Positions 19,014 to 28,600 of a stretch of 64,000 bases of DNA are shown here, one piece after another. The DNA comes from Hortaea werneckii (lineage: Eukaryota > Ascomycota > Dothideomycetes > Mycosphaerellales > Teratosphaeriaceae): assembly GCA_037044905.1 (NCBI GenBank), contig JBAOKB010000107.1, forward strand, positions 1 through 64,000, given 5' to 3'. A model generated the notes under the pieces. It did not search any database. It was not told where the DNA came from and saw only the letters and a list, made by a program, of their open reading frames with translations. Every line of letters begins with the position of its first letter. Position 1 is the first letter of the stretch. A program made the position numbers and the translations under genes.

Positions 19014-22000
19014 GATTGGTGAGTGGTTCCCATGTGTTTTCCTCACTGGGATACCCCTTCCATTTGATAAGGTATCGCTGACTTTTCTTGTCGTAGTCTA
19101 CGATCCTTTCGACTTCGTACTCGTCGTCTTCTTGTTCCTGGTAATGGAACGTTGTTTGCAGCGTGGCGTCGGGGTGTGCGGGTTCCAATAAGGATACATG
19201 GAATACTGGATGGATCTTGGCGTCTGGTGGAAGTTTAAGTCGGTAGCTAACTGCTCCTTTCTGTTCGGCAATCAAAAATGGTCCGACCTTAACATGATCC
19301 AGTTTCTTTGTTTTCCGCTTTGTCTTTAGGTTCTTCGTCAGAAGGTATACCTTATCCCCCTTCCTAAGCTGAGGTGCCAATTTTGATTCCTTGAATCGCT
19401 GCTTCTGTATTCGCTGTTGCGAATGTCGGATTGCATCTTGGGCAGTCTTGTGTGCCTTTTGCAATTCTCCTGCCATAAGTATGGCTCTGTCGGCTCTTAC
19501 TAACGTCCTTGGTTCCATGAATAAATTGGGCGTCTTTCCGTAGTTGAGGAAAAATGGCGTTTGTCGTGTTGTCTCCGACGCATTATTGTTCAATGCTAGT
19601 TGTGCCATTGGTAGTAGTGCAACCCAATTATCTTGTGCGTAGTTAACGTAGTGCCGTAAATATGTTTCGAGTGACTGATTTGTCCTTTCAGTCTGACCAT
19701 CCGTCTCTGGGTGGAATGCTGTCGATAGCTTGTGTTTTATTCCAATTTGTCCCATGAGCGATTTCCAGAAGTTTGATGTAAACAGCTTATCTCTGTCGGT
19801 GATAAAGCTTTCTGGAATTCCATGATGTCTAATTAGCCTGTCCAGTATGAGGTGTGCGAGTTCCATGGCTGTCATTAATTCTTCGCATGGTACGAAGTGT
19901 GCATACTTGGTCAAAGTGTCTACCATGACAAGTATTGAATCATAAATGACTCCTGTGGCTGGGTCCTTGGATGCTGGCAACTTCGTGATGAAGTCCATCG
20001 TAACCTCTCTCCATGGCGTGTCCGACGGTTCTCGGAACTGGAGATTGCCATACTTTGCATGTCGTGATGCCTTGTTCTTTTGGCAACTGTCGCATTGTTT
20101 GATGTAATCGGTAACCTTCTTTCGCATCTGTGGAAAGGCAAAGTTCCGTCTAATCAAGTCGATCGTTCTCGTTATTCCTGGGTGTCCTGTGGTTCGGCTA
20201 TCATGGTGGTCTTTGATACATTCGTATTCCTTTTCTGGTGGAACTTGGTACTTCCCATGTTCGATGGGGAACTCTTCTTGTTCATCTCGTAGAACTCGGA
20301 GTATGTGGTTGAACTCCTGTGTGTTCGTGGTAAGGCTCCCGTCTCTGTTGACTTTGAGCATTGCTTTTGGGTTTTGCTCTTTTCCTTCCATGTAGTCGCT
20401 TCGTCTGCTTAGCGCATCTGCGCGCCCATTGTCTTTTCCTGGCGTATACTGGATATCGAACTTGTATTGTCCGAGTAGCTCTGACCATCTACACTGTCGA
20501 CGCGATAGATCCTTGGTAGTTGTGAAGTATTGAAGGTTCTTGTGGTCGGTGTATATCGTTAGTCCTGTAGCTCCTTCACAGTAAACTCTCCAGTGTCGCA
20601 ATGCTGCAACAATCGCTAACAGTTCTTTGTCATAAATCTCGTAGTTCTGTTCCGCTGGCGTCATCTTTCTCGAGTAATACGTCACTGGGTGTCTCTTGCC
20701 ATCATGTTCTTGAGTGAGGCAAGCACCTATCGCTAAGTCGGATGCGTCGGTTTCGACTTGTACTGGTTTCTTGGTGTCGAATAGCATGAGTGTTGGTGAC
20801 TATATGCATGCTTGCTTAAGTTGCTGGAATGCCTTTTCTTGCTTATCCGTCCACATGAATTTGGTGTCTTTCTTCGTAAGACTTGTAAGTGGGATTGCAA
20901 GCTTGGAGTATCCTTCGACAAACTTCCTGTTGTAGTTTGCGAGTCCTAAGAAGGCTTGGATATCCTTGACTGTCTTTGGCGTTGGCCATTCCTCGATGGA
21001 TTGTACTTTCTTCGGGTCCATCTTGATTCCAGTAGTGCTAATGATGAATCCTAGGAATTCGATTTCCTTCCTGTAGAATTCACATTTCTCGGGTGCGGTC
21101 TTGAAGTCCACTGTGCTAAGTCGTTCTAGCACTGCTTGTACGTCTTTAGTATGTTGTTCTCGGCTTCCTCGGGTGAAGATCAAGATGTCGTCGACGTATG
21201 CTATGACGGTAATGTCCAGTAAGTCTCGTAGTACATCATTAACGAGCTGCTGACATGTCGCTAGGGCGTTCGTAAGTCCCATTGGCATGACTCGAAATTG
21301 GTAGAGTCCGTAGCGTGTCCTAAAAGCTGTCTTCCATTCTTCTCCCTTGGCCATTCGTACTGCGTAGAATGCGTCTCGTAGATCGATCTTTGAGTACCAG
21401 TTTGCTCCGGTAAGTCGATCCTGCATTTCTTCGATGTTGGGTAGTGGATATCGGTTTTTGACCGTGACTTCGTTAAGTCGTCGATAGTCGATTACCATTC
21501 GTAGTTTTCCTCCTTTCTTTGGAACGAACATTGCTGGTGAAGCGGCTAGCGATTGGGATTTCTCTATCCATCCCTTGTCGCTCTTCTCTTTCAGCCATCG
21601 TCGTTGCTCTTCGAGCTCTTTTTCGGATAACCTGTATAGTGGCCCCCATGGTGGATCTTTGCCGGGCTGAAGTTGTATTCGGTAATCCCATGGTTGATGT
21701 CTAGGTAAGGCGGCTAATCCTTCCTCTTCCTGGAAGAGCGGTTTCCATATCTTAAACTCTTCAGGGATCTCTAGAGGTGCGTTAGTTCTCCCTTTATCTC
21801 TCACCTTATGACCTGGCTGGGCTAGCTTAGTGTCTGTGGAGACCATCTCCTTGCCGTTTCTATCGGAGTATGTTATCGGTTGACGTTCTAATTCACAGAA
21901 CTGTCTTTCCTCATCTACCATCGCACGCTGTCGATGCGTAGGGTGGATGTCGGTAACGCAACCGCATCGCTCAAACTTGAGTACTCTTTTCCTCCAATCT

Positions 22001-22383
22001 ATTAGAGGGTTGTGCTTTTCCAACCAAGGTGTCCCCATCACGATGTCGTGACTGGCCATGTCAACGATATCCAGGCTGACAGTCTCGTGGTGCTGTTGGA
22101 TAGCTAGGACTAGCGGCATTGTTTCGCTGTCCACTTCGGATAGAGATGATCCATCTGCGACCATCAATTCGTATCCGCCGTCTTTCTTTCGTCGGGTAGC
22201 GATCCCGTTTCGCTGGACAAAGCTGGTCGATATAAAGTTTCCGCTGGCTCCGGAATCGATCATAGCTTGTGTTGCGTGTCCATTAACAATGCATTTGGTA
22301 CGGAATACCGGTGCTGCTAATGCTGTGGGAGCTTCGATAATGTTTACTTCCTGGCGACTGCTCCTGTCGGCAGGGATCCTTCG
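18988..22383 (-). pseudogene. pol: Pol of copy A (protease-RT-RNase H-integrase-chromodomain), one nonsense
   Basis: About 1,131 codons after the frameshift site, read in the -1 frame relative to gag. Domains in order: protease IDSGASGNF (about 22257), RT with YVDDILIF (21198 downward), RNase H (VETDASD, YDKELLAIV, YTDHKNL) and an integrase HHCC zinc domain (HH...H, CDSC). The integrase D-D-35-E triad is MDF, TDRD and QTERTN (E at 19689-19687). A C-terminal chromodomain (about 19128-18991) carries EYEVERIVDY, YLIKWKGYP and ENTWEP, which places it among the chromoviruses. TAG at 20802-20800 (CAG in copy C at the same site) splits RT from RNase H. The conserved RT motif GLTNAPAT reads GLTNALAT (codon 21264-21262); copy C keeps the proline. 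The chromodomain stops early, before its usual last helix, where the antisense ORF overlaps. Confidence 0.95.
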
Positions 22384-24359
22384 TTTTTTGAATAGTATCC
22401 TGGCGAGTTGGCGTCTTCGAGACAGATCTCCCAATCAAGGGGTCCATGTCGTGGGCCTAGGATAACCTTTCCTTGTGTCACTGATACCTTGATTTGTCCT
22501 TTGACAGTGGCTTTGACGTGCCCTAGTATCATGTTTCTCCATATTGGTAGTTGCACTAGTGGTCCTATGGGCTTTAGTTCCCATTGCTTCGTGGACTCGG
22601 TCAACTTGTGTCGCATTGCCTCCAACGATATAAGGTCTTCTTGATAAGCTTCCTGGATTCGGTGTAGTTCATGAAGTCGTGCCTTAATGATCTGGATTCG
22701 TTCTCTAACGCTTCTGGGAATGTGGATTCCATCGGGCGTTACATAGCTTCCATTAGGTTGGAATGTGCTTCCAATCGGTGGTCGTTCCTGCACGTATGCT
22801 GCTGCATCGTAATCGACGTTAACAAGTCGATAGTTCCAGAACATTGCTCTAATTCGGTTGAGCATGTTGTCGAACTCGATCGGGTGAAGTCGTCGTTTCC
22901 CTTGGATCTTGGGGAATACAGTCTCGAGTTGATGCATAATAAAGATCATTATCCTTTTAATGGGTTCAGATCCTTGAATGGTGAATGTCGATATTTCAAG
23001 GTCGTCTGGCTCTTCGTCATCTGTATATTCTTCCTCTGATGAACTACCGTCCTGCGCTGCTATCGTCTGCGCTATCATTTGTAGTTGTTCCAGGTTTGGT
23101 CCCGTAAGTTCCGGTTCGGGGTCGTTATTTTGTGGAGATTCTTCTTCCTCTAGCAGTTCTTCTTCCTGCTCAGGGGGTGTGTTTTCTTGCAGAGTTGCGT
23201 CCTCCCAATTGAATGGTGGTGGAGACCTTCCTCTCTGGGAATTTCCTAAGTCTCTCATCTGCTGTAGCGGCTGGCCTCGTATCATCACGTTGAATTCCAT
23301 CCTAGCCTTGCGTGGCTTCTTGGGATAGTGACCACTTGCTTGCTTGTCTGATTCGTGGGTCTTGCAATAGTCGTCGTAGCAACCCGTCCAATGCACAGCC
23401 TTATGGTCTGGTTCCGTCTTTGGTTCCTCAACGAGTTTTGATACATCGTAGGCGCCTCGTCCATCGTTTGCTTCGTCGATGGGTTCCTTTACTAGCATCA
23501 TGTTGAGTTGCTCCTGCGGTCGCACCTTTCGTCCGCGGCAATCTCGTGCGTAATGCCCTATCTTGTGGCAATTGTAGCACTCCGGTCCTTCTCGTTTCTT
23601 TCCTCTGTTGCTGTTCCCTTGGAACTTCCCTTTACCCTTGGCTCCGTGCATGCCTTTTCCTTTCGGCTTGCGTTGGATGATATCCAATTCCATGGCATCA
23701 GGATCGCGACGAGACCCTCCAGTCCAGCTGGTAGAGTTGTAGCTAGATCGTCCGCGATACTGTCCATTGTGGCGTTTTTCCATCTTTCTCTCGTAAAGCC
23801 TATCGTCAATTTCGATAGCATCTTGAATCATTAGTTCGAGAGTGTCGTGAGATGCACCTGAGCGCATGAGTTCATCCTTAACGTCGTCCTTGAGTCCAGT
23901 GTAATACATAGTGAGTAAGGCTTGGTCATCCCAACCAGTCTTGCCTAAATACTCCCTGAACTTGGCGGTGTATTGCGAAGTAGACGTCTTCTGTTTTAGG
24001 TGTTGGATGACTCGGATGGCGACTTGTTTTTCGTTACTCAACCCATAAATGTTTCGAATGGCTTTGACATAGTTGTCCCAGCTGTTGAAGATTCCTTCGG
24101 TGTCGATGTTCTGGTGCAAGACTTCGTGCAGTCTGGGTCGAATCCATTGTTGGACTTGTCCCCTAAGATAAGAGGATGCAAGTAGAGTCTTCTTGGGGTC
24201 CTGAGTAATATTTTCGAAACGAAAGTAAAGTGCCATTTGGTTCAGCCAATCGTTAAGCTTCGATCGATCGCCATAGTAGTAGTCCGGTTTGGCGACTTTG
24301 ATATTGTTGTCGTTGGTACGCTGCTGAACGCTGGTGTCTCGGTTCTCGGATGGAGCCAT
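22344..24359 (-). CDS. gag: Gag of copy A
   Basis: Open 671-aa structural polyprotein (starts MAPSENRDTS). Residues about 20-200 form the capsid-like retrotransposon Gag region (YYYGDRSKLNDWLNQM, ending near DDRLYERKMEKR). A basic Gly/Lys/Arg-rich segment follows, then a CCHC zinc knuckle CYNCHKIGHYARDC at 261-274 for RNA binding. The second half is unusually long, with an acidic stretch (EEELLEEEESPQNNDPEPEL) and a helical C-terminal domain. The last 15 codons follow the A AAA AAC slip site and are bypassed when Pol is made. It has no internal stop, in contrast to copy C (two stops) and copies B and D. Confidence 0.95.
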   Translation of the reverse strand: MAPSENRDTSVQQRTNDNNIKVAKPDYYYGDRSKLNDWLNQMALYFRFENITQDPKKTLLASSYLRGQVQQWIRPRLHEVLHQNIDTEGIFNSWDNYVKAIRNIYGLSNEKQVAIRVIQHLKQKTSTSQYTAKFREYLGKTGWDDQALLTMYYTGLKDDVKDELMRSGASHDTLELMIQDAIEIDDRLYERKMEKRHNGQYRGRSSYNSTSWTGGSRRDPDAMELDIIQRKPKGKGMHGAKGKGKFQGNSNRGKKREGPECYNCHKIGHYARDCRGRKVRPQEQLNMMLVKEPIDEANDGRGAYDVSKLVEEPKTEPDHKAVHWTGCYDDYCKTHESDKQASGHYPKKPRKARMEFNVMIRGQPLQQMRDLGNSQRGRSPPPFNWEDATLQENTPPEQEEELLEEEESPQNNDPEPELTGPNLEQLQMIAQTIAAQDGSSSEEEYTDDEEPDDLEISTFTIQGSEPIKRIMIFIMHQLETVFPKIQGKRRLHPIEFDNMLNRIRAMFWNYRLVNVDYDAAAYVQERPPIGSTFQPNGSYVTPDGIHIPRSVRERIQIIKARLHELHRIQEAYQEDLISLEAMRHKLTESTKQWELKPIGPLVQLPIWRNMILGHVKATVKGQIKVSVTQGKVILGPRHGPLDWEICLEDANSPGYYSKNEGSLPTGAVARK
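22383..22389 (-). promoter_or_regulatory. -1 ribosomal frameshift heptamer A AAA AAC
   Basis: In the gag frame the codons read TCA AAA AAC GAA, so A AAA AAC is in the exact X XXY YYZ register. A one-base backward slip continues as CGA AGG ATC CCT, which is the pol frame leading into the protease. Gag and pol overlap by about 90 nt. The heptamer is kept in copy C (49272-49266) and copy D (57636-57642). A downstream structure was not computed; short complementary pairs (CCTG/CAGG, CGAC/GTCG) lie within 30 nt. Confidence 0.8.
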
Positions 24360-24388
24360 TGTTGTCTGAGGTACAAAGTTCCTTGAGG

Positions 24389-24398
24389 GTGTTCAAAG
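24389..24398 (-). promoter_or_regulatory. Primer-binding site, self-priming candidate
   Basis: After the 5' LTR the sense strand reads CT then TTGAACAC. It does not begin with TGG, so tRNA 3'-end priming is unlikely. TTGAACAC is the perfect complement of GTGTTCAA at 24540-24533 in the LTR, about 35 nt after the TATATAA box, i.e. where the transcript should start. This is the arrangement used by Tf1-type self-priming elements. Confidence 0.6.
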
Positions 24399-24800
24399 TG
24401 TTGCGACCCTACGAAGTAGTGTCACGGATTTAGAGCTCGTTGGAACAGATGTGTCAAGACAACTGGGTTGTGGGATAACTGATTGTGACAAGGCTGTTGG
24501 TTCTCTACCTAACAGTCGGATTGCAACATGAGTTGAACACACGAACTCCTAACGAGAAACATGCCTAGTTATATACATAAGAGATTCGTGTCTTCATGCA
24601 ATAGTTCGCTGGGTCGCTCAGCGGTCCGGCGCTCCAAGGTCGCCGGGTCGCTCGTCGACCGGTCGGCCTCTTGCATATATGCAGTGGTTCGCCTGCCAAG
24701 GCAGCGCTCTCCTGCATACTGATCACGTGACCTTTCCTTGCTCCAGTCCTTACTGGCCAATCGCTTCGGGTTCGAGCGTCCCGTGACCGTGTTCGTAACA
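24399..24800 (-). repeat. Copy A 5' LTR (402 bp)
   Basis: Same sequence as the 3' LTR with two differences. In the sense direction U3 holds TCACGTGA (24730-24723), the palindrome TGCATATATGCA (24683-24672), a CGG-T-CCG pair (24622-24628) and TATATAA (24575-24569), followed by the predicted start near 24540. Confidence 0.96.
24533..24575 (-). promoter_or_regulatory. Core promoter of copy A: TATATAA and predicted transcript start
   Basis: TATATAA at 24575-24569 lies 35 nt before GTGTTCAA (24540-24533), the stretch complementary to the primer-binding site. Start-site position is inferred from TATA spacing. Confidence 0.5.
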
Positions 24801-24805
24801 ATCTA

Positions 24806-25001
24806 ATCGCCTAGTCGCTTAGCGATTAGTCGCTTAGTAATCGCTCGGTCGCTCGTCGACTAGTCGACCACTTGTATATATGTAGTTAGTCGCCTACTAA
24901 GGTAGCGCTTACTTGTATACTAGTTACGTAACCCTTGTCTCCTCTAGCCCCTACTAGCTAATCGCTTCGGGTCTAACCGTCTCGTAACCGTGCTCGTAAC
25001 A
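24806..25001 (-). repeat. Copy B 3' LTR, proximal part
   Basis: Continues the LTR cut at 18003: ATCGCCTAGTCG... to CGTAACA, matching 31203-31398. It is followed by the RIP-altered polypurine tract of copy B (CCCCCTTTTAG on the plus strand). Confidence 0.92.
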
Positions 25002-25098
25002 CTATCCCCCTTTTAGCCTAGCTTCGTCCCTAAAGCTTATAATGTCGCTATCCCCCGCGTTCCTTTTGTAATAGTTTGTAGTAGTCTTTTTTCCTACG

Positions 25099-25611
25099 AT
25101 GTCTCTGCAACTAGAAACTTCTTCTTCTAAGAAAAGACGCTCGCGTCTAGCTGCCGAAATTAAAAGGAACGGTCGTCCTATCTTCTTCCCGTGTAAACGT
25201 TGTTCTACATACAACCATCTTTGCATTATTATGTCGAACTTAACTAACCTTCGGTGTTCCGAATGCGTCCGTTAAGGCAAGAAATACGTTAACATGTCTT
25301 GGGAATCCTTAGACCGAACTCGGGAGGAGTACTAGCGTAAGGTAGATAAGGATAAAGAGTTGTTAGCTACCGTAATGGCTCGGTTAATGCGAAACAAGAA
25401 GATTCTTCGTTAAGCTAAAGGTCGGGCGGCTCGGAAAGCTAAATGTCTTGCGTCGGAAATGGATGCGGAAGGCGCCTTTAAGGCTAACGAGAACTATCCT
25501 ACGGCGGCTGCTATAGTAGGCCTTACTCCTTTAATAATGGAGACCCTAGGTAACATAGATTAATCCATTAACTTCTCTAGTAGTACCGGCGTAGCATCTT
25601 CGGGTAGTTAA
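25099..25611 (+). pseudogene. Antisense accessory ORF relic (copy B)
   Basis: 513-bp frame from ATG to TAA in the position of the accessory ORF of copy A. Translation aligns along the whole length without indel trouble and is interrupted by TAG/TAA codons of the RIP type. Five of the six cysteines remain; the last is Tyr (TGC to TAC). Its N-terminus differs from copy A by ordinary substitutions but stays Ser- then Lys/Arg-rich (SSSKKRRSRLAAEIKRNGR), so the basic patch was kept between subfamilies. Confidence 0.85.
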
Positions 25612-28600
25612 GGTTAGTAAGTAGTTCCTATGTGTTTTCGTCGCTAGGGTATCCTTTCTACTTAATAAGATATCGCTAACTCTTCCTATCGTAGTCTATA
25701 ATTTTTTCGACTTCGTATTCGTCGTCTTCTTGTTCCTAGTAGTAGAACGTTGTTTGTAGTACGGCGTCGGGGTGTGCGGGTTCTAATAAGGATACGTAGA
25801 ACACTAGATAGATTTTGGCGTCTAGTAGAAGCTCGAGTCGGTAGCTAACTACGCCTTTTCGTTCGGCAATCAAAAACGGTCCGACTTTAACATAATCTAG
25901 TTTCTTCGTTCTTCGCTTTGTTTTTAGGTTCTTCGTTAGAAGATATACCTTATCCCCCTTCTTAAGTTAAGGTGCCGTTTTTAATTCTTTAAATCTCTGT
26001 TTCTAGATTCGCTATTGCAAATGTCGGATTGTATCTCGGGCTATAGTATATGCCTTCTGCAATTCCTCTACTATTATTATGGCTTTGTCGGCTTTTATTA
26101 ATGTTCTCGGTTCTATAAACATGTTAGGTGTTTTTCTATAGTTTAAGAAGAATAGCGATTCTTTCGTCGTTTCTAAGGCGTTATTGTTTAGGGCTAATTG
26201 TGCCATTAGTAATAGTAAAACCTAATTATTCTATGCGTAGTTAACGTAGTGCCGTAGGTATGCTTCGAGTAACTAATTCGTTCTCTCGGTCTAACTATCT
26301 GTTTCTAGGTAAAATGCTATTAATAGCCTATGCTTAATTCCAATTTGTCCCATAAGCGATTTCTAGAAATTTAATATAAACAGCTTGTCTCTATCTATAA
26401 TGAAGCTTTCTAGAATTCCATAATGTCTAATAAGCCTGTCTAGTACGAGGTATGCGAGTTCTATAGCTATCATTAATTCTTCGCATAGTATAAAGTGTAC
26501 ATACTTAGTTAAGGTGTCTACTATAACAAGTATCGAATCGTAGATGACTCCTATGGCTAGATCTTCGGATGGTAGTAACTTCGTAATAAAGTCTATTGTA
26601 ACTTCTTTCTATAGTGTGTCCGAAGGTTCTCGGAACTAGAGATTGCTATACTTCGCATGTCGTAATGCTTTATTCTTTTAACAACTATCGCATCGTTTAA
26701 CGTAGTTAGTAACCTTTTTCCGCATCTGCGGAAAGGCAAAGTTCCGTCTAATTAAGTCGATCGTTCTTATAATTCCTAGATGTCCCGTGGTTTAGCTATT
26801 ATAGTAATCTTTAATGCACTCGTGTTCCTTTTCTAGTAGAACTTAGTACTTCCTATGTTCGATAGGGAACTCTTCTTATTTATCTCGTAGAACTCGGAGT
26901 ATATTGTTAAACTCTTATGTATCTATAGTAAGGCTTCCGTCCTTGTTAACTTTAAGCAATGTTTTCTTGTTCTGCTCCTTGCCTTCTATGTAGTCGCTTC
27001 TTCTACTTAGCGCATCTGCGCGCTTATTGTCCTTCCCTAGTATATACTAGATATCGAACTTATATTGTCCGAGTAGCTCTAACCATCTACACTGTCGACG
27101 CGATAGATCCTTAGTAGTTATAAAGTATTAAAGGTTCTTGTAGTCGGTGTATATCGTTAGTCCTATAGCTCCTTCGTAGTAAACTCTCTAGTGTCGCAAT
27201 GCTGCAACAATCGCTAATAGTTCTTTGTCGTAAATCTCGTAGTTCTGTTCCGCTAGCGTCATTTTCCTTAAGTAATACGCTACTAGGTGTCTTTTGCTAT
27301 TATGTTCTTAAGTAATGCAAGCACCTATTGCTAAGTTAGATGCGTCGGTTTCGACTTGTACTAGTTTCTTCGTATTGAATAGCATAAGTGTTAGTAACTG
27401 TATACATGCTTTCTTAAGTTGTTAGAATGCTTTCTATTGTTTCTCCGTCTATACGAACTTAGTGTCCTTCTTCGTAAGACTCGTAAGTAGGATTACAAGT
27501 TTAGAGTATCCTTTAACAAACTTTCTATTATAGTTCGCGAGTCCTAGAAAGGCTTGGATTTCTGTAACGTTCTTCGGTGTTAGCTATTCCTTAATAGATT
27601 GTACTTTCTTTAGGTCCATCTTAATTTTAGTAGTATTAATAATAAATCCTAGGAATTCGATTTCCTTCTTGTAGAATTTATACTTCTCGGGTACGGTCTT
27701 AAAGTCTACTGTGCTAAGTCGTTCTAGCACTGCCTATACATCTTTAGTATATTGTTCTCGGCTTCCTTAGGTAAAGATTAAGATGTTATCGACATATGCT
27801 ATAACGGTTATGTTAAGTAGATCTCGTAACACATCGTTAACGAGCTATTAATATGTCGCTAGAGCATTTGTAAGTCCCATTAGCATAACTCGGAATTGAT
27901 AGAGTCTATAGCGCGTCCTAAAGGCTATTTTCTATTCTTCTCCCTTAGCTATTCGTACGGCGTAGAATGCGTCTCGTAGATTAATCTTAGAATACTAGTT
28001 TGCTCCGGTAAGTCGATCTTGCATTTCTTCGATGTTAGGTAGTAGATATCGGTTCTTAACCGTAACTTTATTAAGTCGTCGATAGTCGATTACTATTCGC
28101 AGTTTTCCTCCTTTCTTTAGAACGAACATTGCTAGTAAAGCGGCTAGCGATTAGGATTTCTCTATCTATCCTTTGTCGCTCTTTTCCTTTAGCTATCGTC
28201 GTTACTCTTCGAGCTCCTTTTTGGATAACCTATATAGTAGCCCCTATAGTAGATCTTTGCTAGGCTAAAGTTGTATTCGGTAATCCTATAGTTAATGTCT
28301 AGGTAAGGCGGCTAATCCTTCCTCTTCCTAGAAGAGCGGTTTCCATTTCTTAAACTCTTTAGGGATCTCTAGAGGTACGTTAGTTCTCCTTTTATCTCTT
28401 ACCTCGTGACCTAGCTAGGCTAGCTTAGTGTCTATAGAGACTATCTCCTTGCCGTTTTTGTCGGAGTATGTTATCGGTTAACGTTCTAATTCGTAGAACT
28501 ATCTTTCCTTATCTACTATCGCACGCTGTCGATGTATAGGGTAGATGTCGGTAGCGCAACCGCATCGCTTAAACTTAAGTACTCTTTTCCTCTAATCTAT

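Larger units (their letters stand above)
18004..24800 (-). mobile_element. Copy A: near-intact chromovirus inserted in copy B
   Basis: 6,797-bp LTR retrotransposon in minus orientation, with TG...CA ends and target duplication ATCTA (17999-18003 and 24801-24805). The 402-bp LTRs differ at only two positions that I see (18233/24628 and 18360/24755), about 99.5% identity, so insertion was recent. Order in the sense direction: 5' LTR, PBS-like site, gag, pol in a different frame, an accessory ORF on the opposite strand, PPT, 3' LTR. Gag is open; pol has one premature TAG (20802-20800) and a Pro-to-Leu change in a conserved RT motif, both C-to-T at CpA. It is therefore probably non-autonomous now, but very close to an active ancestor. 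Confidence 0.96.

Noticed and set aside
22058..22465. Plus-strand frames opposite gag and pol in copies A and C (e.g. 135 codons)
   Set aside because: These are shadows of the strongly coding minus strand. Unlike the accessory ORF they contain no motif and lie wholly inside gag-pol.
24380..24398. tRNA-primed PBS
   Set aside because: The sequence after the LTR does not start with TGG and shows no CCA complement; the self-complementary match fits better.
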